Shown here: positions 43,476 through 53,697 of the stretch, piece by piece
How the letters are laid out: the number at the start of each line of letters is the position of its first letter
How positions within the stretch are numbered: position 1 is the stretch's first letter
From: Terriglobales bacterium
Lineage (GTDB): Bacteria; Acidobacteriota; Terriglobia; Terriglobales; Acidobacteriaceae
DNA length: 64,000 nucleotides
Assembly (NCBI GenBank): GCA_015655585.1
Contig: JAATEV010000032.1
Coordinates: 1 to 64,000 of the forward strand
Reading direction: 5' to 3'
Notes under the pieces: model-generated
What the model was told of the DNA's origin: nothing
What the model saw: only the letters and a program-made list of their open reading frames with translations
The model's database searches: none
Position numbers and translations under genes: made by a program

Positions 43476-45950
43476 TTATCGGATGATCACCGGCGGGACC
43501 GTACCGGTAAGAGTGAAGGTGACAGGCGTGGCGGCGATGGGGCCGACGGCCGTGGCGATACTAGCCTGCACCGTGATGATGACCGTAGTGACAACACCGT
43601 TGATGTAGGGGTTCTGGACGATGTTGATCGCCGCGTTGACGGAGGTTTCACCGGCGTGGATGGTGACGGGGGACTCGATCTGGGCGTAAGTCGAGGTTGC
43701 ACCGTTGGCATCGAGAACGGAGAGCGTGATCTGGGCGTCGGCGAGGGCGCTGTAGTTTGTGATGACGGTTACGAAGGGGCTCACGGTCGTATTGGGCACG
43801 CTGGGGTTGAGTGGGACGCTGGAGACTCCGGTGACGGCGTTGTTCTGATTGACGATGGCGTAGAGCGCCGGGTACGCGACAGTGATGCTGGAGATGAGCA
43901 GCGTGGGCGCGAGATAGAACCAGGATTCGAAGTCGCTGGATTGCTCGCCTGCGCCGGAGGGGAGTTGCAGGTCCATGCGGGTGGTGCCGTCGGGGTTCTG
44001 CGCGGACTGCCCCAGGGTGCGGCCGTCGAGGAAGAGCTGGGACGGTTCTGTGCCCGCCGAGATGGCATTGCCGAGCAGACGAACGCGGACGCGGGCGTAC
44101 TGGCCGATCGTTGCGCCGAAGATCAGCCCCGCGTTGATCGAGTTAATGGTCACGACCTGGAGCGCCGAAGCCTTGAGATACGGCAGGATCCAGGAGGCGG
44201 TAGCGCCGTCGACGGTGATGGTGGAGTCGAGGGAGAAGCAGGTACGAACGTAGGTCGAGGGCAGAGGTATCCGCGAAGAACGGAAGGTCGTGGGAGCGAA
44301 GGTGGCCGTCCCGAAGGCATCGAAGATGGTCTCCAGCGTGACGACGAAACTGGCATTGGAGATAGGGCTGGTTGGCGGAGTGTCGAACGTGACGGAAAGA
44401 CCGTTCGCCACCCACACGTCAGCCGTGATTAATCCATCATTCAACCAGTTAATTCCCGTGATGTGAAGCGCTTTGGAGGCGGAAGGAGCGCTCAGTTCAG
44501 TGAGCGGTGAGAAGAGGCGGCGGCAGTCTTCGACTACGGCCTTCTGCTGCTTGGGGTCCCAGTGGATGCAGGCCAGCGGAGCGTTGTAGACGATGATGGA
44601 GCGCGGCGGCTGGAAGAGGTCTCCGCTGCTGCCGCAGGGCGGCCAGTCGATCTGGCCGGAGGCGGTGCGGGCGGGAATCGTCCAGTAGTCGCCGGATTGG
44701 TAAGAGCCTGTACGGAAGCTGATCTGGATGCCGTTTTCAAGCGGGAGCTGCGAACCGGCAGAGAGAGGAACACCGGAGCTCGATGCCATGGCTCCGGTCT
44801 GCTCCCAGCGGCGCACGCGCGCGTTGCGGGATGGATCGACGCCGATGACGGGCGCGGTGAGGGTGATCGACGGCACGGTGGGGTCGGTGCTCTGGATCTG
44901 GTAAAGCTGGCCGGGGGTGTTCGGGGTCTCTCCGAAGAGGTCGGTGTCGTCGCTGATCTCGACCCACTGGTTGGCTGCGAAGCCGAGGTTGGCGTCGGGG
45001 CCAAGAGAGTCCACGACGATGGTGTCCCCGGAGACGCTTTGAATGGCAGAGACGACGGAGCCGTTCTCTCGCGACCACTTGAAGGTAGCGGTGGCCTCGG
45101 TTCCTCCGTGGTGAATTTCGACGCGGTAGAGCTGGTTCTCCAGCCCCTGATACCCGGCGGAGGGGATGGGCTGGCAGGAGCAATCGGAGCCTGCGGCGGC
45201 GGTGCTGGCGCTCATAGCTCCGGTGCTGACGATGGGTTTGCTGGCGTACATGGCCGTGCAGCAGTCGACTGCTGGTGTGGTGGATGATGCTGCGGCTGGT
45301 GTGTTGACCGTTGCTGCGGCGGTGGCTGCTGTTACTGCGGTGAGTTCCGTCCTCAGAAGCTGGGAGAGGTTCTGCCGGGCTTCGGGGAGAGAAGTATTTA
45401 ATTTTAGGATCGACCTGACCGGAGTCCGGATAATCGGGGAGGGTGGAGGGACGAGGCTGGCCACGACGCGCCAGACGGTCTGGAGTCGCACCGTTGTATC
45501 GGCCTGGCCGAGCGCGGGCTCGCGCAGGCAGGCGTCGTCTAGTGGGGTTACAAGTCGTTGCCAGACCTGAAGATAGACCTGGAGCGCACCGTTGCCGCCG
45601 GACTGTACGAGCTCGGATAGGAGCGTTGCGTCGGACGGGGAGACGTCGAGCAAATAGGGCTGGTTGAGGTATGGGAGGCTGGTGGCGTTCTCACAGACGA
45701 GCCCTTCGACGTAGTAGCGGCCAGCGCCGATTAATAATTCATTGCCGGAGACTGTGATGGCGAAGCCTGCGTCGTGCTCGGGCGCGCCGAAGGGGCCGAT
45801 GACGTCAACTGACTGATTCCGAGCCAGATAGTCGTCGATGGCGGCCTGTTCGTTGGCGTCGGCGTCGAGCGAGACGCGGCCCTGCTGCTGGAGCACCGCG
45901 GTGTACTGCTTTGCGGGGTTGAATCGGATTCGGCTGAAATCAGCTTTCAT
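43476..45950 (-). CDS. DUF6519 eCIS-associated protein
   Basis: 824-aa protein. The N-terminus MKADFSRIRFNPAKQYTAVL followed by QQGRVSLDADANEQ is the DUF6519 hallmark found in phage-tail-like injection loci. The central part is beta-rich, with HHGGTEATATFKWSRENGSVVS, typical for this family. The last 350 residues are Thr/Val/Asn-rich and look like Ig-like or beta-sandwich domains that could project from the particle. It follows the tail-protein-I/beta-helix gene (42-base gap). Its role is unknown; a fibre or baseplate decoration is plausible. Confidence 0.85.
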   Translation of the reverse strand: MKADFSRIRFNPAKQYTAVLQQQGRVSLDADANEQAAIDDYLARNQSVDVIGPFGAPEHDAGFAITVSGNELLIGAGRYYVEGLVCENATSLPYLNQPYLLDVSPSDATLLSELVQSGGNGALQVYLQVWQRLVTPLDDACLREPALGQADTTVRLQTVWRVVASLVPPPSPIIRTPVRSILKLNTSLPEARQNLSQLLRTELTAVTAATAAATVNTPAAASSTTPAVDCCTAMYASKPIVSTGAMSASTAAAGSDCSCQPIPSAGYQGLENQLYRVEIHHGGTEATATFKWSRENGSVVSAIQSVSGDTIVVDSLGPDANLGFAANQWVEISDDTDLFGETPNTPGQLYQIQSTDPTVPSITLTAPVIGVDPSRNARVRRWEQTGAMASSSGVPLSAGSQLPLENGIQISFRTGSYQSGDYWTIPARTASGQIDWPPCGSSGDLFQPPRSIIVYNAPLACIHWDPKQQKAVVEDCRRLFSPLTELSAPSASKALHITGINWLNDGLITADVWVANGLSVTFDTPPTSPISNASFVVTLETIFDAFGTATFAPTTFRSSRIPLPSTYVRTCFSLDSTITVDGATASWILPYLKASALQVVTINSINAGLIFGATIGQYARVRVRLLGNAISAGTEPSQLFLDGRTLGQSAQNPDGTTRMDLQLPSGAGEQSSDFESWFYLAPTLLISSITVAYPALYAIVNQNNAVTGVSSVPLNPSVPNTTVSPFVTVITNYSALADAQITLSVLDANGATSTYAQIESPVTIHAGETSVNAAINIVQNPYINGVVTTVIITVQASIATAVGPIAATPVTFTLTGTVPPVIIR

Positions 45951-45992
45951 AGGGCACCTGGAGGAATTAAATTTTGGCCCGGTTTGCCGCGT

Positions 45993-48305
45993 TTACAGAA
46001 GGCCGCCGCCTATGCCGGAGACTGCGGGCATGTCGGAGTTGGCGTCGTCGCAGCACTGGCGGGGACGAACGAGACCGCCGTAGATGATGGTTGGTGGTGG
46101 TAATTTGCTGGATGGCGCGTGGGTGGGATGCAGGAAGATACCGCTCTCCAGCGTGACGGGAAGATACTCGGGAGCGCGGAGCTGCACGTTGCGGACGGCC
46201 TCCGTCTCCTGAATCTGGTAGTAGACGCCGATCTGGGAGCCGTTGTCGGCGCCGGTCCAGAGGGCCAGCGGGACATCTCCGCTGAAGAGGGCGTAGCCGG
46301 GCTGGCCGAAGCGCAGGCTCACGAAGCGGGGCGCGAGCGCGGCCTGGTTGGCGGAGTCCGGCGGGAGGCACTGGTAGCGGCGCGGCGTGATGGAGTCGGC
46401 GGGAAGCCAGCAGAAACGCACGCAACCGGTCTGGCGGCGGCTGGTCCAGATGCTGGCCGGCCACGGGTCGCGGCGTGGACGGCGCGCGTGGAAGAGGGTG
46501 TTGGAGGCGAGCAGCATGGTGCGGGTGTGGACCTTGCCGATGAGGGTGCTGTCCTCGACGTGGAGGTCGGCTCCGGCGGAGGCCAGGTCGGAGGCGGCAT
46601 AGGCGACGCAGCAGGGGGAGGTTGCATCGAGGATGCTGGAGCAGATGCGGGTGGAGCCGCCGGAGTCCGCGGCGATGGAGCCGGTGATGGAGCGGAGGAG
46701 GTTGAGGCTGACCTCGGTGGCCGTGACTAGGATGCTGGGATCGCCGGGAGAGACCGGGTCGCCGGAATGGGTGAGACTGAGGCCGGGGACGAGGGTGGAA
46801 TCGACGATCTGGACGGTGGCGCTGCCGCCTGAGATGGAGAGCCACCCGGCGAGCCAGAGGCCGTTGAGCAGGAGTTGACCGGCGGCGGCTCCTGTTCCCT
46901 CTGAGAGGACCGGCGCGGCGGAGGCGGCGACCTCGATCTCGCCGGTGAGCGTGGCGCAGGAGTGGTTCCAGAGGACGTCAAAGGGGCCGCCGGAGGGAAC
47001 AGGCTGGCCGGAGACCAGCGTCAGATTCGCCCCGGCGGGGAGTTGAATGGCGGCGGCGCCGGTGAGGTCGATGGCAAACTGTTCGAAGCCCGGCAGGACG
47101 ATGATGCCGGTGGAAGCTGGCTGGGAGGCCACTAGCGTATTCCAGTTGGCTACGGCATTTTCCAGCGTTGGCGCGTCTCTGCCTACGAGGCAGAAGAACG
47201 TGGCCTGCGCGGGCTGGAGTGTGACTAACGCGGCAGAGCGGTCGTAGGGGCCGCCGCCGATCTCGGCGGGTGAGCCGAAGGAGTAGTTGAGAAGGAGAGA
47301 CTGCGGCAGGGGAAGATCGGCGGCGAAGGCGATTCGGCCCAGTTCGGGGTCGATGGCGATGCGTCCTGAGGGCGGGGCGCACCAGACGCCGGGCGAGATA
47401 TCGGCCAGATTCGCGCTGACGATCTGCGAGGCCGGGACGGGGACGCCGTCGGCGAGCAGGAGGACGCTTGCGGATGGGCCGTAGAACTGCGGGGCGGCGG
47501 GGTTGTTCAGGCTGCGGGCTAACTCTACTCGGTCGATGGGCTCGGGCACGTCGATACGCTGGGTTAGGCCGCTGAAGGAGGCACGGGCGGGAGGCTGCGA
47601 GAAGAGCGGCATGTTGGTGCCGAGCGGGCTGAAGAAGTAGCGTCCGTCGCCTATCGAGAATGCTGGCGCGTTGGTGACCGGGCGGCTCTTTAGACGCCAG
47701 ATGTGGATGGCTATGTCGGGGATGTTGGCGCGGCCGGGGCCGTGGAGGCTTATGTCTAACGCAGCGGCGTCCGGGCTGGCGGGCTCGCGAAGCCGTGGGG
47801 CGATGCGGCGAACGTCGATGGTGCGGCTGGCGGGGTCGAAGGCGGTGTTGAGACGGTCGAGCGAGGCGGTGCGGCGCAGGCTGAGGGTGGAGTCGTGATG
47901 CGGACGGACGAGCCTCATGCTCTCGGTGGTGATGAGGCGGCGGAACTCCTCAACGGCTACGGTGGCGCGACCGGAGACGTCGGCGGTGACTTGTTCTAAC
48001 GCTAGCAGGGTGCCTTTGCGGCGGCGGTAGCCGATGGTGTTGGCCACCTCGGCACGGCTGTCGGAGGCGGTGGCCACCTGATAGATGGAGTTGTAACCGA
48101 TGAGGTCGCCAATGTAGGGGATGACCCAGGGGGCACAGGTCTCGATGAACTGGTCGTCGTAGAGCTGCTGGATGTTGTCTTCTACGATGCCTAGCTGCTG
48201 GGCGAGCACGGTGTAGAGCTGCTGCAAGGGGCCGCCGAGGTCGGCGTCGCGGTTGCGATAGACGGCGGGCAGCAGGGCGAAGAGCTGTTCGGCGTTCAGG
48301 CTCAT
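45993..48305 (-). CDS. Tail protein I-like baseplate protein with beta-helix C-terminal extension
   Basis: 770-aa protein. The ATG at 48305 overlaps the preceding gene by four bases (ATGA); a longer frame upstream lies wholly within that gene. Residues about 1-130 match P2 gpI/putative phage-tail proteins: LFALLPAVYRNRDADLGGPL, VEDNIQQLYDDQFIETCAPW, IPYIGDLIGY. The remainder is long for the family; residues about 500-650 show repeating GLWLAGWLSISGG, VQIVDSTLVPG, HVEDSTLIGKV turns typical of a parallel beta-helix. It probably links the baseplate to a fibre-like or receptor-binding domain. Confidence 0.85.
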   Translation of the reverse strand: MSLNAEQLFALLPAVYRNRDADLGGPLQQLYTVLAQQLGIVEDNIQQLYDDQFIETCAPWVIPYIGDLIGYNSIYQVATASDSRAEVANTIGYRRRKGTLLALEQVTADVSGRATVAVEEFRRLITTESMRLVRPHHDSTLSLRRTASLDRLNTAFDPASRTIDVRRIAPRLREPASPDAAALDISLHGPGRANIPDIAIHIWRLKSRPVTNAPAFSIGDGRYFFSPLGTNMPLFSQPPARASFSGLTQRIDVPEPIDRVELARSLNNPAAPQFYGPSASVLLLADGVPVPASQIVSANLADISPGVWCAPPSGRIAIDPELGRIAFAADLPLPQSLLLNYSFGSPAEIGGGPYDRSAALVTLQPAQATFFCLVGRDAPTLENAVANWNTLVASQPASTGIIVLPGFEQFAIDLTGAAAIQLPAGANLTLVSGQPVPSGGPFDVLWNHSCATLTGEIEVAASAAPVLSEGTGAAAGQLLLNGLWLAGWLSISGGSATVQIVDSTLVPGLSLTHSGDPVSPGDPSILVTATEVSLNLLRSITGSIAADSGGSTRICSSILDATSPCCVAYAASDLASAGADLHVEDSTLIGKVHTRTMLLASNTLFHARRPRRDPWPASIWTSRRQTGCVRFCWLPADSITPRRYQCLPPDSANQAALAPRFVSLRFGQPGYALFSGDVPLALWTGADNGSQIGVYYQIQETEAVRNVQLRAPEYLPVTLESGIFLHPTHAPSSKLPPPTIIYGGLVRPRQCCDDANSDMPAVSGIGGGLL

Positions 48306-51208
48306 GACCAGCCTCCGATGAGGCCCTGCGAGCTGGGATCGAGGAGAAGCATCTGGGCTCCATGGGGAGGAAGTGGGCCGGTGGCGCAGAGGAGCGCGGG
48401 CGGCGAGGCTGTTGGCGATCCGCTGGGCTGAAAGACGGTGAGCCGGACGGCGATGACGCCGGGCGTGTTCTGGATAATCTCGACGATCTCGCTGGCGGCC
48501 ACGCTTTGGCCGAGTTGGCGATTCTGGAAGGCGAAGGCGGTTTGCAGGGTGATCCAGACCTGCGCTAAGACTTGTGTGGAGTCGTAGTTGACGGTGTCGA
48601 TACGGACGGCGGCCCCGACCTGAAATAAGACGGGGGCGAAGGAGGCGACCTGAAGGGGGATGAAGGGATTGCCTGAGGACTGGATGGCGGCGATGAGCTT
48701 GAGGACGACGGGGTCGTTTCCGTCGAGGACTGCGCCGCCAGCCCCGGCGACGGTGAGGAAGACGCCGCGGCGCACGCCGAACCATGTCCATGTAGCGAGG
48801 GCTTTGGCGATACCGGCGAAGTTGATGGAAAAGTTCTGGTAGTCCTCCAGCGAGACGATGCGGCCTATGGTGAGGGTGGGCAGAGGTGCGCTCTGGCGTG
48901 CCTCGGAGGCGGTGGCGGGGTCGGCTGCCCCGGAGGCGGCGCTGGGATTGATGACGGAGGAGACTCCCTGGGGGCGGTCGAGCGGCTGAGAGAGTTGGCG
49001 GGCGTTGACCATGCCTGCGCTGCCGATGCCTTTGCGATAGACGGCGCGGATGTTCATTTGGCCGGTGGGCGTGCGGGAGCCTTGCAGGCCGTTGCCGAAC
49101 TGGACGACGCGGCTACCGTCGGGGCTGACGCGGGTGGTGAAGACGCGGTCGGCGGGACCGGCTTCGAGGAGGTTTTGTACCTCGTGCCACTGGAGATTGT
49201 TGACCCAGACTTCGAGCGTGGACTGGGTGCCGTTCTCGGTGGCGGCGGTGATGTAGGTGAGGGGCGATTGCTTGAGGGTGAATTGCAGAGCGCTGTTGGT
49301 GGCGTCGCCGCTGCCGAGGATCTCGTGGACGGTCTCGCCGTTGGTGGAGAGGACGGCGTTGGCGTTGATGGTGACGGTGGTGGCGTCGTAGATGCCGGTG
49401 AGGGAGGATTGCAGGCTGAGGCTGGTGATGTCGCCGGAGATGGAGACGGCGTTGACGAGAGCGGCTTCGATGACCTGCGGGTCTTTGCTGTCGGCGGGGA
49501 GGAGGATGAGGTTGCCGGAGGCCAGGGAGAGGGTTCCAGGGACGCCGGAGAGGGTGGTGACGGGCCAGTTGAGCAGGCCGGTGGGGTCGGTGGCGGGCGG
49601 GAAGGCGGTGACGAGGAAGATTTGGGCGTCGGTGACGGGGAGGACGGTGGAGGTGTTGTCCGGCGCGAAGATGGCGAGGCTGCCGGTGGTGACCTGGAGG
49701 CGGACGCGTTTGCCGGTTAGGCCGATAGGTTGTTTGGAGGCTATGGTTTGGCCGCCTGTTACGGCTACTGTGGGGCCTTGTACGGGGACCACCATGCCGG
49801 GGGCTAAGTTGAAGGAAAGACTGGGGCTTTGGGTGATGGGGAGTGTGGCGGGGGTGAGTAGCTGGCTGTTGGTGTAAACGGTGGTGCTGCGGGTGTTGCG
49901 GATGAAGGTAGTTAGGGCGGCGTCTCGCGAGGCGCCGGGGGAACCGGCTAAGACGGCGAAGGTGGGGGAGAGGGTTAACTGCGTGGTTTTGGCGCTGAGG
50001 GCGTAGTAGTTGGGGTTGGACTCGGAGGCAGCGGTGATGGTGAAGGCGGCGGTCTCGGAGTTGTCGGTGAGGACGAGCCACTGGGGTTGGTGGGGGGAGG
50101 GTGAGAGGCCGGGGTAGGCGGCGTCGAGGTTGAGGCTGCCGCTGCTTAGGAGTTGGAAGTTCCAGTCGGTTGGTATTTTTCTTATGGTGATGTCGGGGGC
50201 TATGTCGGCATCCAGAGTGAGGAGTAAATCTGTGGTATTGAAGAGCTTTAATGCGGGGGCGGAGGTGACTGGCGTGGTGGATAGTGTGGATGGCGTGGTG
50301 GATGGATGGCCGGGGATGTTGGCCAGTGTGTCGGAGGGAAGGAGGTAGGGATTGATAGCGTTGGAGCCGAAGATGGCGGCCTTCTGGCGGAGGATGTAGA
50401 TGGCTACGTTGCTGGTGGCGGATGGTACGGAGTTGGATGGCGGGGCGGACCACCAGACCTGCGTATTGCGGGAGGTGGGGTCGATGTTTACGCGGATGAC
50501 GAAGCGGAGGTCGGCTGGGCCGGTGGCGGTGGGTTGGCCGGTGGCGGAGGTCGCTATGAAGAGGAGCGCGTCGCCTACGTTGATGTTGTTGGCGGAGCCG
50601 GTGATCCAGGTGGAGGTGTCGCCGGGGTTGAGCTGCCAGGGGAGATGGGTCTGTGCGGGGAGGGAGTTGAGCGCGATGACGGCAGTGAGGTCGGTGGAGG
50701 TCTCGAAGGTCTGCGGCTTCTGGCCGGGACCGGGGACGCTCTGGACGCGTGTACCTGCGGGGATAAGGACGTTGTCGGGCGAGCCGGTGGCGCTGGAGAG
50801 CGTGAAGGCGACCACGGCGGAGGCGGAGACTCCGGGAGAGGGGACGTAGCCGATGAGGCGGGCAAGCTCGAAGACGGAGCGGTCATCGACGGCGGTGCGG
50901 AGGAAGGCCTCGTTGGCGAGACGCTCCTGATAGAAGGTGAGGACGTCGAGGCTGATGGCCCAGGCGTCGAGGAGGGCGATGGTGAAGTCGGAGGTGTCGC
51001 GGGTGCGGAGTGCGGCCAGCGCGGGAAGATCGGGGTCCGAGAGCGAGGCGAGCATACTGCCGAGGAAGGTGGAGTAGGTTCCGGCGCGGTAGGTGATGGC
51101 GGAGAGCGCGGGGCGGTTGCTGATGGCCTGCGGGGTCTCCTGCTGGAGACCGTCGCAGCAGCCGCAGAGCGTGGCTTCGGAATCGGGAAGGTTGCAGGCT
51201 GAGCTCAT
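48302..51208 (-). CDS. Putative baseplate assembly protein, gpJ/Afp12-like
   Basis: 968-aa baseplate wedge protein. The start of the family signature YRAGTYSTFLGSMLASLSDP and LLDAWAISLDVLTFYQERLANE...RLIGYVPSPG is characteristic of the large eCIS/phage baseplate J-like proteins. The C-terminal half contains GNGLQGSRTPTGQMNIRAVY and SLEDYQNFSINFAGIAKALATW, the conserved J segment. An N-terminal Cys cluster (CNLPDSEATLCGCC) is unusual. It overlaps both neighbours by four bases and pairs with the smaller J-like gene upstream. Confidence 0.9.
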   Translation of the reverse strand: MSSACNLPDSEATLCGCCDGLQQETPQAISNRPALSAITYRAGTYSTFLGSMLASLSDPDLPALAALRTRDTSDFTIALLDAWAISLDVLTFYQERLANEAFLRTAVDDRSVFELARLIGYVPSPGVSASAVVAFTLSSATGSPDNVLIPAGTRVQSVPGPGQKPQTFETSTDLTAVIALNSLPAQTHLPWQLNPGDTSTWITGSANNINVGDALLFIATSATGQPTATGPADLRFVIRVNIDPTSRNTQVWWSAPPSNSVPSATSNVAIYILRQKAAIFGSNAINPYLLPSDTLANIPGHPSTTPSTLSTTPVTSAPALKLFNTTDLLLTLDADIAPDITIRKIPTDWNFQLLSSGSLNLDAAYPGLSPSPHQPQWLVLTDNSETAAFTITAASESNPNYYALSAKTTQLTLSPTFAVLAGSPGASRDAALTTFIRNTRSTTVYTNSQLLTPATLPITQSPSLSFNLAPGMVVPVQGPTVAVTGGQTIASKQPIGLTGKRVRLQVTTGSLAIFAPDNTSTVLPVTDAQIFLVTAFPPATDPTGLLNWPVTTLSGVPGTLSLASGNLILLPADSKDPQVIEAALVNAVSISGDITSLSLQSSLTGIYDATTVTINANAVLSTNGETVHEILGSGDATNSALQFTLKQSPLTYITAATENGTQSTLEVWVNNLQWHEVQNLLEAGPADRVFTTRVSPDGSRVVQFGNGLQGSRTPTGQMNIRAVYRKGIGSAGMVNARQLSQPLDRPQGVSSVINPSAASGAADPATASEARQSAPLPTLTIGRIVSLEDYQNFSINFAGIAKALATWTWFGVRRGVFLTVAGAGGAVLDGNDPVVLKLIAAIQSSGNPFIPLQVASFAPVLFQVGAAVRIDTVNYDSTQVLAQVWITLQTAFAFQNRQLGQSVAASEIVEIIQNTPGVIAVRLTVFQPSGSPTASPPALLCATGPLPPHGAQMLLLDPSSQGLIGGWS

Positions 51209-53697
51209 TTTCCACCGTCCATGTGGAGCAGGAAGATACCGTGATCGAGGTGGTTGGGGTCGTTGTCGCAGTGGGGAATCTCAAGGCGGCCCATGGTGAG
51301 GTATCCCTGCGTGACGCCGTCCTGCGTGCTGGCGGTCGCGTCCATGCGGGCGAAGGCGGCGAGGGTGGCGGAACGCACGCCTTCGATGGACTGGGCCGCG
51401 GAGATGAGCGTGCTGGCGTAGACGGTTTCGCCGAAGGTGAAGTTGGCGGCGTTGAGGAGGCCGGGTTTGCCGTTGCACTGCTGGCCGCTGAGGAAGAGAT
51501 GCATCAGGGCGTCGTAGACATCGCCCTGAAAGTGCGCGGGATCGACGCAGATGTCCATCTCGATGCGGAGGCCCACGATCTGCGCGCCTTCTACGGAGAG
51601 GTCGGTGCCGAGCATACGGAGGAGGTCGAGGCTGGATTTGGTCTGCTGGACGAGAGTGGTGGTGATGGTGGCGGTGGGATCGACTGAGACGAAGGCTGTG
51701 TACCAGCTTCCCGTCCAACGGAGCGTGCCGCGTGCCGCGCGGATGCCGGGAAGTTGCGAGGCGGATGCGCCGTAGTCATCCGCTGTGACGCAGCGGAGCT
51801 GGGTGGTGTAGCTGAAGGGCGCGTAGGCGACGATGTGGTTCCTGTCTTCGGGGTCTACTCCGCCGGAGGCTGCTAGCGGATTGCGAACTGCGAGGATGGT
51901 TCCGGGTGGCGAAGGAAAGGCGGGGCCGATGAGGAGATGGCCGAGGCTGTCGCGGCCGATGTTTCCGGCGGAGCCGTTGCCGATGCGATAGGTGGCGGAG
52001 AAGTCGAGGCCGGTGTCGGGGGCTTCGCCGTACTGGTTGTCGCCGAAGCGGAGGAAGGCGGTGCCGTCGCGCTCGACTTCGACGACGAAGACGGAGTCGG
52101 TGTCGGCGCTGGAGAGGAGATCGGGCAAAGGAGTCCAGTGGGAACCGTCGGTGGCCTGAAGCGAGATCTGCGGGACGGCCTGTTTGGGGTCGGGAGCTAG
52201 AAAGGCTGTGGCGGAGGCTAGCCCCGGCGATGCCGGAGTGAAGCCGGGAAACTTTGGTCTGAAGGTGAGTGGGTAGCTGGCCAGCTCCGGGTAGTAGCGC
52301 GGGATGGGCGCGGGTGGGGGTGTGGTGGTGTTGCAGGTGCAGCCGCCGGTTTGCGGTGGAGCGGGCGGCGCGGCGGGGACGGTGGGCAGGGCTTCGGAGG
52401 CGACGATGGTTCCGTGCTGTGCGGGGACGATGTTGCCGCGTGCGACGGTGACTCCGTAGACGGGGACTGTGCCGTGTTCGGCGTCGGTGGTGGAGGAGAT
52501 GCAGATGGGGAATGGAAGCGCGTCGCCGGGTGACCATGCGATTCGGGTGATGGCCTGGCCGGTGAGCGGGTCGGTGAGCGGGCGGCCTTTGTAGTCGGTG
52601 ATGGAGATGGTGGAGAGGAGGACGGCGCAGCGGTTGGCGGGATTGGCGTCGGCGGGGTCTCCGGTGTCCGGGCCTAAGACCTCTTCGAAGAGGAGAACGT
52701 CGCCGGGGTGGAGGGTGGTGATGTGGCCGAGAAGCGTGGCCTCTGTGGCCCCGGGAGGAAGGCAGCAGTTGGCATCGCTCCATGTGTAGAAGCTCATGCT
52801 GTTCTGTTCGAGGAAGAGGGTGCGGTCCTCCATGCTGGAGAAGACCGGCTGGGTGGTCTGGGTGAGCTTCTGCGCCAGCGGATCGGTGGCGCGGAGCGAG
52901 ACGGGAAGGCCGGGCTGGGTGACGTAGAAAGCGGTCTCGGCGGGGACGAAGATGTTGTCTATGCCGGGGGCTAGCGTGAGGGCGATGAAGACGCGGGCGT
53001 TGCAGCCCTCGCCTATGGTGTAGTCGACTAGCTTGGCGTGGCGGCGCAGAGAGATGCGGCTGCGAGCGGTGGCGAGGTAGGCCTCAGTGCTTACGGCGTC
53101 CTGCTGGTAGCTGAGATGATCGGCCGCATAGGCGAGGGTTTCGACGAGGGTGACACCGAGGTCGGCGGCGTGGGTCTCGGTCCATGACGGGAGCAGGACG
53201 GCGAGGCGGTCGAGCATGACCTGACGGAAGCCGCTGTAATCCTTGGCGAGATAGTTGATGTCGGGCGTGGGGCGGACGGAAGGCGGGCAGCAGGTGTCGG
53301 GCAGGCAGTCGGAGGGTGTGGGGCATCCGGCTTTGAAAGAGAAGCTGACGGTGGCTAGTTGAGGGTCGAAGCCGTCGGGCGGGTCGGTGATGCCGGGACC
53401 GGCTACGAGCGAGAGTTGGTAGGGGGAGAAGTCGCCGGGGTTGGAGAGATTGAGGGTCAGGGTGAGCGGGTCGTCGGCTGTTACGGGCGAGATGGAGAGG
53501 ACTTCGATGGGAGTGCCGCCGGTGATGGTGATGTTGGCGGGCGTGAGCGCGAGGTTGCGGGCGTTTTTGAGCAGGGTGAGGGCGAGCTGGGTTCCGCAGC
53601 CGGTGGGGCCGACTACTTCGAGGTAGTCGATGCCATTGAGTGCGGGGCTGGCGAGGACTAGGGCGCGGCGGTTCTTTTGGGAGCAGAAGTAGATCAT
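51205..53697 (-). CDS. Putative baseplate assembly protein, second gpJ/Afp11-like
   Basis: 830-aa protein. The ATG at 53697 is used because it overlaps the gp25-like gene by four bases; the longer frame is within that gene. Motifs: INYLAKDYSGFRQVMLDRL, PSWTETHAADLGVTLVETLAYAADHLSYQQDAV, and SLRRHAKLVDYTIGEGCNARV, typical of the baseplate J-like family; RFGDNQYGEAPDTG is in the C-terminal half. A Pro/Cys-rich insert (GGCTCNTTTPPPAP) interrupts the middle. With the 968-aa protein it would form the baseplate wedges. Confidence 0.9.
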   Translation of the reverse strand: MIYFCSQKNRRALVLASPALNGIDYLEVVGPTGCGTQLALTLLKNARNLALTPANITITGGTPIEVLSISPVTADDPLTLTLNLSNPGDFSPYQLSLVAGPGITDPPDGFDPQLATVSFSFKAGCPTPSDCLPDTCCPPSVRPTPDINYLAKDYSGFRQVMLDRLAVLLPSWTETHAADLGVTLVETLAYAADHLSYQQDAVSTEAYLATARSRISLRRHAKLVDYTIGEGCNARVFIALTLAPGIDNIFVPAETAFYVTQPGLPVSLRATDPLAQKLTQTTQPVFSSMEDRTLFLEQNSMSFYTWSDANCCLPPGATEATLLGHITTLHPGDVLLFEEVLGPDTGDPADANPANRCAVLLSTISITDYKGRPLTDPLTGQAITRIAWSPGDALPFPICISSTTDAEHGTVPVYGVTVARGNIVPAQHGTIVASEALPTVPAAPPAPPQTGGCTCNTTTPPPAPIPRYYPELASYPLTFRPKFPGFTPASPGLASATAFLAPDPKQAVPQISLQATDGSHWTPLPDLLSSADTDSVFVVEVERDGTAFLRFGDNQYGEAPDTGLDFSATYRIGNGSAGNIGRDSLGHLLIGPAFPSPPGTILAVRNPLAASGGVDPEDRNHIVAYAPFSYTTQLRCVTADDYGASASQLPGIRAARGTLRWTGSWYTAFVSVDPTATITTTLVQQTKSSLDLLRMLGTDLSVEGAQIVGLRIEMDICVDPAHFQGDVYDALMHLFLSGQQCNGKPGLLNAANFTFGETVYASTLISAAQSIEGVRSATLAAFARMDATASTQDGVTQGYLTMGRLEIPHCDNDPNHLDHGIFLLHMDGGK

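Noticed and set aside
45967-46845. 292-codon Arg/His/Pro-rich frame inside the tail I-like gene
   Set aside because: Shadow frame; the tail I-like frame has conserved motifs over the same bases.
49113-50453. 446-codon His/Arg/Pro-rich frame within the 968-aa baseplate gene
   Set aside because: Same-strand shadow frame of the J-like gene; low-complexity product without any domain.
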